Assembly: GCA_017427405.1 (NCBI GenBank)
Contig: JAFRSV010000002.1
Coordinates: 1-64,000, forward strand
Direction: 5' to 3'
DNA length: 64,000 nt
From: Alphaproteobacteria bacterium
Lineage (GTDB): Bacteria; Pseudomonadota; Alphaproteobacteria; Rs-D84
Both the position numbers and the translations under genes were made by a program. This document shows positions 52,572 through 62,222 of this stretch, piece after piece. Every line of letters begins with the position of its first letter. Positions within the stretch are counted from its first letter, which is position 1. Under the pieces are notes generated by a model. That model was not told the origin of the DNA and did no database searches. It saw nothing but the letters and a program-made list of their open reading frames with translations.

Positions 52572-52937
52572 TTATTTATCCCCGGCAATAAATCGTTTTG
52601 CGGTTTCAATCAGTTTTGCGAAATTCGCATCACCCATATACGCCATTTCCGCCAAAACCTTGCGGTCAAGTTCAATTCCCGCCTTGTGCAGGCCGTTCAT
52701 AAACTGGCTGTATGTGATTCCGGATGGACGGACCGCCGCATTGATACGAACAATCCACAGTGACCGAAAATCGCGCTTTTTGGTGCGACGGTCGCGGTAT
52801 GCATACTGACCCGCCTTTTCTGATTTTTCACGCGCGGCACGGTATGTGCTACTGTGTCGGCCAAGAAATCCCTTGGCACGTTCAAGAATTTTATTGTGTT
52901 TTTGACGAACCGTTGTTCCACGTTTTACCCTTGCCAT
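52572..52937 (-). CDS. rplT: 50S ribosomal protein L20
   Basis: 121 aa. [65 protein letters not shown] is a full L20 N-terminal extension and core, with [20 protein letters not shown] at the C terminus. L20 assembles early on 23S rRNA. Confidence 0.98.
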   Translation of the reverse strand: MARVKRGTTVRQKHNKILERAKGFLGRHSSTYRAAREKSEKAGQYAYRDRRTKKRDFRSLWIVRINAAVRPSGITYSQFMNGLHKAGIELDRKVLAEMAYMGDANFAKLIETAKRFIAGDK

Positions 52938-52952
52938 TTTCGCCCCCTTGCT

Positions 52953-53156
52953 TTATTTCAAACCATACGGCGCCAGGATTTTAGCCTGAGCCACCATGTT
53001 TTCGTTTAGATATTGCGGTTTTGACCCGGCGTTATTTGCACGCGCGGATTTTTTACGCAAAAGTTTCTTGTGGGCGTTCCGGCGAACGTTGATTTTACCG
53101 GTCGCGGTCATTCTTGCACGCTTTTTCAAGTATGACTTTGTTTTCAATTTTGGCAT
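52953..53156 (-). CDS. rpmI: 50S ribosomal protein L35
   Basis: 67 aa. MPKLKTKSYLKKRARMTATGKINVRRNAHKKLLRKKS matches L35; the tail GSKPQYLNENMVAQAKILAPYG is usual. It lies 15 bases before rplT and starts the operon. Confidence 0.97.
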   Translation of the reverse strand: MPKLKTKSYLKKRARMTATGKINVRRNAHKKLLRKKSARANNAGSKPQYLNENMVAQAKILAPYGLK

Positions 53157-53296
53157 TTTTTACCTCTTTTGTTTATACATCCTTATGGCAATGCCTTTGC
53201 CATTTCGGACCGTTTGCTGTGGGATTATGACACAATTTCTGCAAAAATCAAGTTTTTATTGAATAATAATTTTTTTCTGTTTAAACTTGCCCCGAC

Positions 53297-54121
53297 ATGA
53301 GTTCCAAAAAAGCATCTTCCAGATTGCGCATAATAATAAAGGCGATTATTTTCGGGTGTTTGGTCCCGGCGGTTGTCATATATATTATTGTCGCAAAACC
53401 AAATTTCCGGTTCGCAAACGGTGTCGCGCACACAATTTTCCCGGTATTTAATGCCGTTGGTGATGCAATTACATGGCCGTTTCGGGCGGGCGGAAAAATA
53501 GTAAAACGAATTCATAGAATTGCGATTTTGGAAGAAGAAAACGAAGAATTGCGTGCAAAACTTGCCGTGGCATTGGCGAAACAGACCGATTGTGATGTGG
53601 CGATTCTTGAAAACAAAAAACTTATTCGCGAATTGGGGGTGGCGCGAAATACGGACTATGAAACCGTCATTGCCGATGTTATGTATGACAATTCCGCGGC
53701 ACATCATGAAACATTTATGATAAATCGGGGCGCGGCCGATGGTGTTGAACCGGGTATGGTTGTCGTTTCTTTTGACAACAAAATGGTTGGCACGGTTATA
53801 GATTCAGGAATGCATTTTGCACGTGTGCGGTCACTGATTGATTCTTCAACAAACATTGCGGTTCGTATCGCGGGGTCCGAAGTTCATGGATTCCTGCGCG
53901 GGGACGGTTCATCGATACCGACGGTTGGATTTTTTAGTGACCACAGTTTCAAAGGCGCAAAGGGCATCAAATTGTTGACCAGTAATATAAGTGGTGTTTT
54001 ACCCCCAGAAATATATGTTGGTGAAATGAAAAATGAATCAGAGGTTGATGTTGCGTTGCCTTGGAATGTGTCGCGCGTGATTGTGTTGAAATTTACCGGG
54101 GAAAATGGCGATTACCAATGA
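53297..54121 (+). CDS. mreC: Rod-shape protein MreC
   Basis: A 274-residue periplasmic scaffold of the Rod complex. One TM (IIFGCLVPAVVIYIIVA), a coiled coil (RIAILEEENEELRAKLAVALAKQ) and the beta-rich domain with FMINRGAADGVEPGMVVVS and VRSLIDSSTNIAVRI. First gene of mreCD-pbp2-rodA; each next start overlaps the stop before. Confidence 0.94.
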   Translation: MSSKKASSRLRIIIKAIIFGCLVPAVVIYIIVAKPNFRFANGVAHTIFPVFNAVGDAITWPFRAGGKIVKRIHRIAILEEENEELRAKLAVALAKQTDCDVAILENKKLIRELGVARNTDYETVIADVMYDNSAAHHETFMINRGAADGVEPGMVVVSFDNKMVGTVIDSGMHFARVRSLIDSSTNIAVRIAGSEVHGFLRGDGSSIPTVGFFSDHSFKGAKGIKLLTSNISGVLPPEIYVGEMKNESEVDVALPWNVSRVIVLKFTGENGDYQ

Positions 54122-54573
54122 AGCAAAAAATTATAAGATATTTACAAATTGCTTTTCCGTTCTTGCTAACGATTGTATTGTGGCGGCTGTCTTGTCCGTG
54201 GGTGAATCCGGCGGGGATTTTGTCGGTTATACCAATTTTTTATTGCTCTTTTATAAAACCTGTGCCTTATTTTGCACCGTTTGCGTTACTGATGTGTTTT
54301 TTATTAGATTATAAGTTCGGCGGTGATTTTATGTGGACAATATATTATTGCCTGTGTTATATGATTATGAATTTACAAACGGCGATTGATTTGACGCATA
54401 CCAAGAAATCCGGCGTATACGCGTTTATGACCTTTTTGGGAATCGTTATTTTATTTATGTTTTTGCAACATATTGGTTTTATCAATTTATTGCATTTGGT
54501 TATTATGTTTGCAATTACAAGTGTGTTATATATTCCAACAATTGTGACTATTCAGGCGGTGCAAAATGATTGA
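54118..54573 (+). CDS. mreD: Rod-shape protein MreD
   Basis: A 151-residue polytopic membrane protein with five or six hydrophobic segments, starting MKQKIIRYLQIAFPFLLTIVLW. Sequence conservation in MreD is low; the identification rests on its place between mreC and pbp2 with 4-base and 8-base overlaps, and on topology. Confidence 0.85.
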   Translation: MKQKIIRYLQIAFPFLLTIVLWRLSCPWVNPAGILSVIPIFYCSFIKPVPYFAPFALLMCFLLDYKFGGDFMWTIYYCLCYMIMNLQTAIDLTHTKKSGVYAFMTFLGIVILFMFLQHIGFINLLHLVIMFAITSVLYIPTIVTIQAVQND

Positions 54574-56335
54574 CAGTGAAATATCAAAACAATTTGACCG
54601 GCGAAGCGCATTGTTTTTAACAGGTGGCGCGATTCTTACATCTGTGTTGATTTTGCGAATGTTGCAGATGCAGGTTTTTAACTATAAAAATTACAAACAA
54701 AAAAGTGAAAATAATTCTTTCCGTATTCAAATAAATATGCCGCAGCGTGGAAAAATTTTATCACGCAATGGCGCACCAATATCATACGACGCGCCGATTT
54801 ACAGGTTATATGTCATTCCCGAAGAAACCGATGATTTAGAAGGTTTGGTAAATACCGTTGCACGCGAATTAAATTTACCAGAAAAACGTGTGAAAAACAT
54901 TTGGAAACATATAAGAAAACAACCAAAATTTCAACCCGTGTTGATAAGTGAAAATACAGATTGGAATGTTCTTGCGGAGATTCAGGCAAAAAATCTTGAT
55001 GGATTGCACATCCAAGACGGTTTTGCGCGACACTATGAATTGGGACCCGCCGGCGCACAGATTTTTGGATATGTTGGCGCACCGGACAAAGCCGTGGCAA
55101 ATACACCGTTTTATACACATGGTATCACGGGATTGGAAAAGGTTTTTAATGAAAGCCTTGCGGGGATTCCGGGGAAAACGGTTATGATAACAAATGCGGT
55201 CGGACGCATCACCGGCGAAGATAAAACAAAATTTGAACAACCGATACCCGGTCAAAATGTTCATACAACAATTGATATATCCGCACAACGCGCATTGTAT
55301 GATTCGCTTACGCTTTATAAATCGGGATGTGGGGTTGCGTTGGATATAGAAACCGGTGATATATTGGCGTTGGCATCCACCCCAAGTTTTGACCCGAATA
55401 ACTTTTCAGGCGACGATGCCGAAGAATATATTGCCGGTCTGCGTAATAATTTTGCAAAACCATTTATGAACAAAGTTTTCGAAGGACTTTATCCGCCCGG
55501 GTCAACATTCAAAATTGTTGTTGCACTTGCCGGTTTGGAATCGGGCGCGATAACACCGAACGAGACTATTTTTTGTCCAGGATATTGGGACTATGGCGAC
55601 CGGCGTTATCATTGCTGGGAACATCGGGGGCATGGGCGCGTCAATGTTGTTGGTGCACTTAAACATTCGTGTGATATTTATTTCTATCAAATGGCGTTGC
55701 GCATCGGAATCGATGCGATAAAGCATATGGCCGTGCGATTAGGCATGACCGAAAAATATATTGAAGATATTATTTCTAAACAAATGACCGGCATTATCCC
55801 CGATAGAAAGTGGAAGGAAACAAACCGGGGCGCAACTTGGGTACATGGTGACACGGTGATTTCAGGTATTGGCCAAGGATTCACATTGGTAAACTGTATG
55901 CAATTGGCGGTTATGATGGCGCGCGTTGCGTCAAACAAACGCGTAATTCCACGGTTTATAAAATCAAATAAAAAACCAAAATTTGAAAATTTGGGTTTGC
56001 AAAAAAAGAATCTTGATTACGTCCTTGACGGATTAGAAGAAGTGTTAAAGCCGGGTGGTACGGCGGCGGGCAGTGCGATAAATGTTGACGGCGCCAAGAT
56101 GGGTGGAAAAACCGGAACATCCCAAGTGCGCAGCATTTCCAAGGCCGAACGCGCATCGGGGGTTTTAACAAATGAACAACTTGAATGGCATATGCGTAAT
56201 CACGGTCTTTTCGTTGGATACGCACCGATAAACAACCCAAAATACGCCGTATGCGTGATAACCGAACATTCCGGGTCCAGTGGTTCTGCCGCACGCAGCG
56301 TTGCAAGTGTAATGAAGGAATTGTTGAAAAAATGA
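54566..56335 (+). CDS. mrdA: Penicillin-binding protein 2 (elongation transpeptidase)
   Basis: 589 aa. N-terminal TM (ALFLTGGAILTSVLILRMLQMQ), PBP dimerisation region with MPQRGKILSRNGAPISYDAPIYRL, HGITGLEKVFNESLAGIPGK, then the transpeptidase: S313-TFK in PGSTFKIVVAL, SCD at about 368 and K515-TGTSQ. The partner SEDS gene rodA follows, overlapping by four bases. Confidence 0.96.
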   Translation: MIDSEISKQFDRRSALFLTGGAILTSVLILRMLQMQVFNYKNYKQKSENNSFRIQINMPQRGKILSRNGAPISYDAPIYRLYVIPEETDDLEGLVNTVARELNLPEKRVKNIWKHIRKQPKFQPVLISENTDWNVLAEIQAKNLDGLHIQDGFARHYELGPAGAQIFGYVGAPDKAVANTPFYTHGITGLEKVFNESLAGIPGKTVMITNAVGRITGEDKTKFEQPIPGQNVHTTIDISAQRALYDSLTLYKSGCGVALDIETGDILALASTPSFDPNNFSGDDAEEYIAGLRNNFAKPFMNKVFEGLYPPGSTFKIVVALAGLESGAITPNETIFCPGYWDYGDRRYHCWEHRGHGRVNVVGALKHSCDIYFYQMALRIGIDAIKHMAVRLGMTEKYIEDIISKQMTGIIPDRKWKETNRGATWVHGDTVISGIGQGFTLVNCMQLAVMMARVASNKRVIPRFIKSNKKPKFENLGLQKKNLDYVLDGLEEVLKPGGTAAGSAINVDGAKMGGKTGTSQVRSISKAERASGVLTNEQLEWHMRNHGLFVGYAPINNPKYAVCVITEHSGSSGSAARSVASVMKELLKK

Positions 56336-57477
56336 GCAGACAAACACGCGTTTCAAATGCAAATATGATGAGTTTTTCAGAAAAACTTAGTCGTTTTTCG
56401 TGGGCGATGTTTGTTCCGATGTGTTTGGTGTTGGTGTTTTCCGAACTTATTCTTTATTCGGCGGGTGGCGGGGCGTGGAAACCGTTTGCACTGTCACAAT
56501 TGATAAAAATTTTTCTTGGGTTTGGGCTTTTTTTCTTTGCGGCGTTTACGAATATAAAACTTTGGATAAAGTCCGCGTATGGAATTTATGCGATTGCGGC
56601 GATACTTATTATATTGGTCACTTTTGTTGGGCATACGGGTATGGGTGCGCAACGGTGGTTAAACCTTGGGTTCATGCATATTCAACCATCAGAACCGTTT
56701 AAAATGGCACTGGTGTTGGTGTTGGCGCGATATTTTGCGTGGATGAATTCGGTGGAATTAAATCAGATTAAAAATTATGTTGTGCCGTTTTTGCTTATGC
56801 TGTTTCCGTTTGGATTGATTGTAATGCAACCGGACCTTGGGACCGCGCTTTCCATTGCAATGATTACGATTGGTATGTTTTACATTGTTGGCGCAAATAA
56901 AAAATGGTTTGTTATTGGTATAATTTTGGCGGTAATGTCAATGCCCGTTGTTTGGTTTGGGGGATTGCACCAATATCAACGCGAAAGAATTATAACATTT
57001 TTGAATCCTGACCATGATGTCCAAGGCGCGGGTTATCAAATAACCCAGGCAAAAATTGCATTCGGCAGTGGCGGTATTATCGGTAAAGGTTATATGAAAG
57101 GTTCACAATCGCAACAATCTTTCTTGCCCGAAAAACAGACCGATTTTATATTCACAATGCTTGGTGAAGAATTTGGTTTCTTGGGCGCGATGACGATAAT
57201 TATGATTTATACTTTTATCATTATCATATTGTTTTGGGCCGCAAAAACATGCCGAAATCGGTTTGGGCAATTGGTGTGTTTTGGTTTTATGTTGAACTTT
57301 TTCATTTATTACTTTATAAATATATCCATGGTTTTGGGACTTATGCCGACCGTTGGTGTGCCGTTGCCCCTGATGTCATTCGGCGGCAGCAGTTTATTAT
57401 CACTGATGTTCGGGTTCGGATTATGCGAAAACGCACACATACACAAAGACCAACAATTATCTGCAAAAGGGAACTGA
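56332..57477 (+). CDS. rodA: SEDS peptidoglycan polymerase RodA
   Basis: 381 aa, about ten TM helices. MGAQRWLNLGFMHIQPSEPFKMALVL, MQPDLGTALSIAMI, QITQAKIAFGSGGIIGKGYMKGSQSQQSFLPEKQTDFIFTMLGEEFGF and VPLPLMSFGGSSLL identify RodA rather than FtsW. It polymerises glycan with PBP2 for sidewall growth. Confidence 0.96.
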   Translation: MSRQTRVSNANMMSFSEKLSRFSWAMFVPMCLVLVFSELILYSAGGGAWKPFALSQLIKIFLGFGLFFFAAFTNIKLWIKSAYGIYAIAAILIILVTFVGHTGMGAQRWLNLGFMHIQPSEPFKMALVLVLARYFAWMNSVELNQIKNYVVPFLLMLFPFGLIVMQPDLGTALSIAMITIGMFYIVGANKKWFVIGIILAVMSMPVVWFGGLHQYQRERIITFLNPDHDVQGAGYQITQAKIAFGSGGIIGKGYMKGSQSQQSFLPEKQTDFIFTMLGEEFGFLGAMTIIMIYTFIIIILFWAAKTCRNRFGQLVCFGFMLNFFIYYFINISMVLGLMPTVGVPLPLMSFGGSSLLSLMFGFGLCENAHIHKDQQLSAKGN

Positions 57478-57478
57478 T

Positions 57479-59713
57479 ATGAACTTACTTATTGTTGAAT
57501 CACCATCAAAGGCAAAAACGATTGAAAAATACCTTGGGCGCGGGTGGCGTGTGATTGCGTCCGTTGGGCATGTGCGCGATTTGGTGCCTGAAAACGGCAG
57601 TGTTGATACCGAACACGATTTTGCAATGCGGTGGCAAATTATGCCTGGCAAAGAAAAACAAATAAAACTTATCACGGACGAGGTTAAAAAGGCCGATGCG
57701 GTTTACTTGGCGTCCGATCCTGACCGCGAAGGTGAAGCGATTGCGTGGCATATTTTGGACATATTAAATTCAAAAAAATTACTTGGTAAAACGCCGGTGT
57801 ATCGTGTCGCGTTTCATGAAATTACAAAAAATGCCGTGGCGGATGCAATCAAAAATCCGCGTGAAATTGATTCAGATTTGGTTGATGCTTACCTTGTGCG
57901 GCGTGCACTTGATTACCTTATTGGGTTTGAAATATCGCCGTTGCTTTGGCGGCGCAATCTTGGGAAATCCGCGGGGCGTGTGCAATCGGTTGCGGTGAAA
58001 TTGGTTGTTGACCGTGAACGCGAAATAGAAGATTTTGTGCCAACGGAATACTGGTCTATGAAAGCAAAATGTGAATTTAACAAAAAATCTTTTAATGCGG
58101 TACTTTCGTATTTTAACGGTGGAAAAATTGAAAAGATGACACTTAAAAATTCATCTGATGTGGATGGGGTTTTATCAAAACTAAAAACGCCGCTATACGC
58201 CGGAATTAGCCGTATAGACAAGAAAAAAGTATCACACAAACCGTATGCACCATTCACCACAAGTACATTACAACAGGAAGCCGCGCGCAAACTTTATTTT
58301 TCATCAAAACGCACAATGTCGGTGGCACAGAAACTTTATGAAAATGGGTTTATTACATATATGCGAACCGATGCGACAAATTTATCAGCCGAAGCGGTCG
58401 GTGAAATTCGAAACTTTATTGCAAAAAATTATGGTGATAAATTTTTACCCGCGTCCCCTAATGTTTATGTGACGAAATCAAAGAACGCCCAAGAAGCGCA
58501 CGAAGCAATTCGTCCAACACACTTTGATAGTGCGGCACACGAATTGGACGGCGATGAAAAGAAACTTTATGAATTGATTTGGAAACGCACGATTGCGTGT
58601 CAGATGACAAATGCGGAATTTGATTCGGTTGCGGTTGATATTTTAACTGATGATAAAATTGCAACTTTTCATACCGTTGGCACAACGCGGACTTTCGATG
58701 GTTTTATGGCGGTTTATGTCGAAGATAAAGATGATACTGATGACGAAGAAAATGAAAAATTACCCGCTATGGCCGTTGGTGATAAAATTAAAATTTCCGA
58801 AATAAAACCGGAACAACATTTCACGCAACCCCCCGCACGATATACCGAAGCATCACTTGTTAAAAAATTAGAAGAACTTGGTATCGGCCGGCCGTCAACA
58901 TATGCAACGATTATGTCAACGATTGTTGACCGCAATTATGTTGAACAAGATAAGCAACGGCGGTTTCATCCAACATCCGGCGGGTGGGTGATTGCGGCGT
59001 ATTTGGCGAAATATTTTGCGGACTTGGTTGATGTGAATTTCACCGCAAAAACCGAAGATACACTGGACGATGTGTCAAATGGAAATATGGATAAATTGGT
59101 TGCGCTAAATGAATTTTGGGGCGATACAAAGCAAATGATTTCCGGCGCGCGCGATGTTAAAACAACCGATATCATCGATGAAATAAATAAATTTATGACG
59201 AAACATATGTTTGCCGATGGTAATAACAAATGTCCAAAATGTGGCGGTAAACTTGGAATAAAACTTTCGAAGTTTGGACCGTTTATTGGTTGCGAAAATT
59301 ACCCAACATGTGATTATACCGCGCGCATGACACCAAATGATACAACGGAAAAAACACAAACAAAAACCGAACCAAAAGATTTGGGTGATGGAATTTCTTT
59401 CCGTATCGGGCGGTTTGGGCCGTATGTGACGGATGGTAATAAAAATGCGGCGGCAAAAAAATATACATCTGATACAATCACACTTGATATTGCAAAAGAA
59501 TTGTTGGCGGGCGGAAAGCAAAAGGCGGAACCAATTGAAATTGGGAAAAATCCCGCAACGGATAAAATGATTTATTTCTATCCAACCGGGCGTTATGGCG
59601 CATATATTTCAAGCAACAAGGTAAATGTTAGTGTCAAAGATAGGCCCGATTTAGAAACCGCAATTGATTTGATAAACAACAAAAAACCGACAAAAAGGTT
59701 TCGCAAAAAATAA
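57479..59713 (+). CDS. topA: DNA topoisomerase I
   Basis: 744 aa. TOPRIM start NLLIVESPSKAKTIEKYLG and ASDPDREGEAIAWHI; active-site NGFITYMRTDATNLS (Tyr nucleophile); RPSTYATIMSTI. The C-terminal part has one four-Cys zinc ribbon (CPKCGGKLGIKLSKFGPFIGC..YPTC) and then shorter TopoI C-terminal modules. It relaxes negative supercoils. dprA, a frequent neighbour, is absent. It abuts dnaG, whose start overlaps its stop. Confidence 0.96.
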   Translation: MNLLIVESPSKAKTIEKYLGRGWRVIASVGHVRDLVPENGSVDTEHDFAMRWQIMPGKEKQIKLITDEVKKADAVYLASDPDREGEAIAWHILDILNSKKLLGKTPVYRVAFHEITKNAVADAIKNPREIDSDLVDAYLVRRALDYLIGFEISPLLWRRNLGKSAGRVQSVAVKLVVDREREIEDFVPTEYWSMKAKCEFNKKSFNAVLSYFNGGKIEKMTLKNSSDVDGVLSKLKTPLYAGISRIDKKKVSHKPYAPFTTSTLQQEAARKLYFSSKRTMSVAQKLYENGFITYMRTDATNLSAEAVGEIRNFIAKNYGDKFLPASPNVYVTKSKNAQEAHEAIRPTHFDSAAHELDGDEKKLYELIWKRTIACQMTNAEFDSVAVDILTDDKIATFHTVGTTRTFDGFMAVYVEDKDDTDDEENEKLPAMAVGDKIKISEIKPEQHFTQPPARYTEASLVKKLEELGIGRPSTYATIMSTIVDRNYVEQDKQRRFHPTSGGWVIAAYLAKYFADLVDVNFTAKTEDTLDDVSNGNMDKLVALNEFWGDTKQMISGARDVKTTDIIDEINKFMTKHMFADGNNKCPKCGGKLGIKLSKFGPFIGCENYPTCDYTARMTPNDTTEKTQTKTEPKDLGDGISFRIGRFGPYVTDGNKNAAAKKYTSDTITLDIAKELLAGGKQKAEPIEIGKNPATDKMIYFYPTGRYGAYISSNKVNVSVKDRPDLETAIDLINNKKPTKRFRKK

Positions 59714-61323
59714 TGGCAAAATACGACAATAATTTTACCGACCAATTACGTGAACGACTTTCAATTGTCGATATTGTGTCGCGGCGTGTGCCTTTGAAAA
59801 AAAAAGGTCAAAATTATTGGGGTTGTTGTCCTTTTCATAATGAAAAAACACCGTCTTTTTCCGTCAATGAAGACAAGGGTTTTTTTCACTGTTTCGGTTG
59901 TGGAAAGCATGGCGATATTATTTCGTTCACAATGGAAACAGAACATATCGATTTTCGTACGGCGATTACGGAACTTGCCGATATGGCGGGATTAAAGTTG
60001 CCGGATTATAAACCAAAATCACAACAACAAATTGACGCGGAAGAATCATATATTTCAATCACGACGGCGGCGGCGAAAATGTATGCGGAAAAACTTTTTA
60101 CGCCCGATGGTGCGCATGCACTTTCGTATATTCGCGGCCGCGGGTTTAGTGATGAAATGATAAAAAAATATGGTATTGGTTATGCGCCAAAAAACAATGC
60201 CATTTCAAATAAATTTGTAAATGTAAAACAAGATAAACTTATTGCGACCGGCCTTGTGCGGCGTGGCGAATATGGTATGTATGATTTTTTCCGTGATAAA
60301 TTGATGTTTCCAATTTTTAACGCGCGTGGACAAATTGTTGCTTTTTCGGGGCGGTCATTGGACGGGTCGGAACCAAAGTATATCAACACAACCGATACAG
60401 AAATGTTTCACAAACGACAAACACTGTTCGGGTTTAATTTTGCACGCGAAGCAATTCATCGTGCAAATCGCGCAATTATTGTAGAGGGGCAAATTGACGC
60501 GATTCAAATGCAATGTCACGGTTTTGGTGAAACGGTTGCGCCACTTGGGACGGCACTTACCGAAGACCATATTGCGATTTTATGCAAGGCGAACAGAAAT
60601 ATAATTTTTTGTTTTGATGGCGACGGGGCAGGGCAAAAAGCCGCCGCCCGCGCATGCGGGATAATTATGCCTTTTTTGCGCGATAATTCTGATGTACGGT
60701 TTGCATTTGTGACCGGTGGCAAAGACCCCGATGAAATTTTACGCAAGGGAAACACGGATGATATGAAAAAAATTATTGATTCCGCCACACCACTGGTTGA
60801 TTTTTTATGGAACATTGCAAATAAAAACTTTTTAACAAATACGCCGGCGGGACGGACCCAGGCGGAAAAGTTTTTACGCGGCGAATTACAAAAAATAACC
60901 GATAAAATGTTGCGTGCGGAATATGAACACGAATACGAATCACGCAAATTTAATAATTGGCATAAATGGAAAAAAACGGCGGAAACCGTGCGTATAGAAG
61001 TTCCAGAAATTGATACAATTGTGAAAAATACAATTATTTCTATTATAAATAAATATCCGACACTTGCCGAAAGATACGGTGATTTTATTAGTAAATTTAA
61101 TCTTGATTTTTCCGAAAATGTTGCGGATGCGGGGCTGTCGTTTGATGCGGCGGAAAAGTATTTGGTGTCATTAAAATTACAAAAATATATTGAAAGTTTG
61201 GAAAAACAAAAACACGATTTGACGGTGCGCGGGCTTTCGGGTGAAAATGATGTAAGCGAAGAAATCCGCCGTATAGACGATGAACTGAACCGTATGAGAG
61301 AGAAGTTTGAATTGTTAGTGTAA
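59713..61323 (+). CDS. dnaG: DNA primase
   Basis: 536 aa. The zinc-binding domain GCCPFHNEKTPSFSVNEDKGFFHCFGCGKHGDIISF (CHC2), the RNA-polymerase core with GYAPKNNAISNKF, FNARGQIVAFSGRSL, the TOPRIM motifs VEGQIDAIQMQCHG and CFDGDGAGQKAAARA and FVTGGKDPDEILRKG. The C-terminal DnaB-interaction part is short. The final residues and stop come from a GTTAGTG unit. rpoD does not follow. Confidence 0.96.
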   Translation: MAKYDNNFTDQLRERLSIVDIVSRRVPLKKKGQNYWGCCPFHNEKTPSFSVNEDKGFFHCFGCGKHGDIISFTMETEHIDFRTAITELADMAGLKLPDYKPKSQQQIDAEESYISITTAAAKMYAEKLFTPDGAHALSYIRGRGFSDEMIKKYGIGYAPKNNAISNKFVNVKQDKLIATGLVRRGEYGMYDFFRDKLMFPIFNARGQIVAFSGRSLDGSEPKYINTTDTEMFHKRQTLFGFNFAREAIHRANRAIIVEGQIDAIQMQCHGFGETVAPLGTALTEDHIAILCKANRNIIFCFDGDGAGQKAAARACGIIMPFLRDNSDVRFAFVTGGKDPDEILRKGNTDDMKKIIDSATPLVDFLWNIANKNFLTNTPAGRTQAEKFLRGELQKITDKMLRAEYEHEYESRKFNNWHKWKKTAETVRIEVPEIDTIVKNTIISIINKYPTLAERYGDFISKFNLDFSENVADAGLSFDAAEKYLVSLKLQKYIESLEKQKHDLTVRGLSGENDVSEEIRRIDDELNRMREKFELLV

Positions 61324-61353
61324 TCCGTCTTCGCTATCGCTACGCCGCGACTG
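61322..61353. repeat. CCGTCTTCG repeat copy 5
   Basis: TCCGTCTTCGCTATCGCTACGCCGCGACTG, followed by the imperfect hairpin GCGCAAGTGC/GCATTTGC. Confidence 0.55.
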
Positions 61354-61373
61354 CGCAAGTGCTTCGCATTTGC

Positions 61374-61424
61374 TTGGTGTTAGTGGTTAGTGTTAGTGAA
61401 CCGCCGGCGATACCGGCGGTTTTG
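61374..61424. repeat. GTTAGTG array and terminator hairpin
   Basis: Direct heptamers (61374-61397), then AACCGCCGG-cgata-CCGGCGGTTTT. The hairpin can end dnaG transcription. With inverted units at 62157-62222 it brackets the 61429 gene and RNA D. Confidence 0.7.
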
Positions 61425-61428
61425 ATTT

Positions 61429-61830
61429 TTATACACGACCTTTATCTGGTGTAAAACCTGAAAGAAAACTTAAAGTTTTATTTTGCTGTTGTTCTATTTT
61501 GTCTTCTTCTGTTTGTTTCTTTTTTTCGTCTTTTTGATGTTCTCTTGACCACCATTCTTTATCGGCCACTGTATATAAATCTTTATATGTTGCCGATTGC
61601 AAACTCTGTCTTTCACCATCTATTGTTAATTCACTGTGTAGCGGAACTATTTCAAGATTTTGATCTTTGTATATGCGAAGTTTAAAAATTTCTTTATTTC
61701 CTTGTTTTGCTGTATAAATATAAAAATTATCACCAGCGCCATTATGCTGATAATTTAATTCAATATCAGGATTTGATAGAATTTTCTTTAATGCTTCTAT
61801 TAATCCTTTTTCAAATTTATTTTGCTGCAT
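61429..61830 (-). CDS. Hypothetical protein downstream of leader RNA D
   Basis: A 133-residue soluble protein, MQQNKFEKGLIEALKKILSNPDIELNY start. A compact alpha/beta region with GDNFYIYTAKQGNKEIFKLRIY is followed by a very charged C-terminal tail (HQKDEKKKQTEEDKIEQQQNK). An AAAAGGAAAA site precedes the ATG. It lies 23 bases after the RNA D terminator. Unlike the genes after RNAs A and E it does not share their FYxKxP core. Family unknown. Confidence 0.75.
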   Translation of the reverse strand: MQQNKFEKGLIEALKKILSNPDIELNYQHNGAGDNFYIYTAKQGNKEIFKLRIYKDQNLEIVPLHSELTIDGERQSLQSATYKDLYTVADKEWWSREHQKDEKKKQTEEDKIEQQQNKTLSFLSGFTPDKGRV

Positions 61831-61853
61831 TGTTTTTCCTTTTTGTTTTTTAT

Positions 61854-62022
61854 TAAAAAAACCACAAGAAATTATTTTCATGTGGTTGGAGTTCAGAAAA
61901 CAATGCAGCATTGTCGTGCTTATTCAATATATTCACACACTCCAACCGATGGTTGGAGATTTAACGCAATCTTTTGCGGCTGCACGGGCTTTCTGAAACC
62001 CATCCACGGAACACCCGCGGAC
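61854..62022 (-). ncRNA. Structured leader RNA D, pseudoknotted
   Basis: On the minus strand: 5' hairpin TCCGCGG-gtgtt-CCGTGGA (62021-62003). P1 pairs TTCAGAAA (61997-61990) with TTTCTGAA (61899-61892). Helix a pairs GTGCAGC (61985-61979) with GCTGCAT (61909-61903). CTCCAACC (61958-61951) pairs locally with GGTTGGAG (61947-61940), or the latter pairs with CTCCAACC (61891-61884). Conserved loop GAATATATTGAATAAG (61934-61919). The final block runs into terminator AACCACA/TGTGGTT plus T run (61887-61854). Confidence 0.8.
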
Positions 62023-62028
62023 AATGTC

Positions 62029-62057
62029 ACATTAGCAAAAATTTAGACAAAAATCAA
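62029..62057 (-). promoter_or_regulatory. Sigma-70 promoter of leader RNA D
   Basis: TTGATT, 17 bases, TAATGT on the minus strand. Confidence 0.6.
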
Positions 62058-62097
62058 TTAGGAAAAATATTTAGAAAAAATCAAAATAATTTCACGC

Positions 62098-62222
62098 TAT
62101 TCGTCATGGATTTTATAGACCCTATGGCGGACCAAGCCCGCCATGACAAAAAATACTAACACCACTAACCACTTACACCCGTCGCGGCACGCCGCGCCGC
62201 GGTCGTGACGGACTAACACTAA
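62098..62222. repeat. GTCATGG palindrome and inverted GTTAGTG units
   Basis: CGTCATGG at 62101 and CCATGAC at about 62141 form inverted ends of a short repeat. CACTAACC-type units follow at 62157-62176, and more at 62212-62222, around CGTCGCGGCacgCCGCGCCGCGG. No gene is seen in 61831-62218 other than RNA D. Confidence 0.6.
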
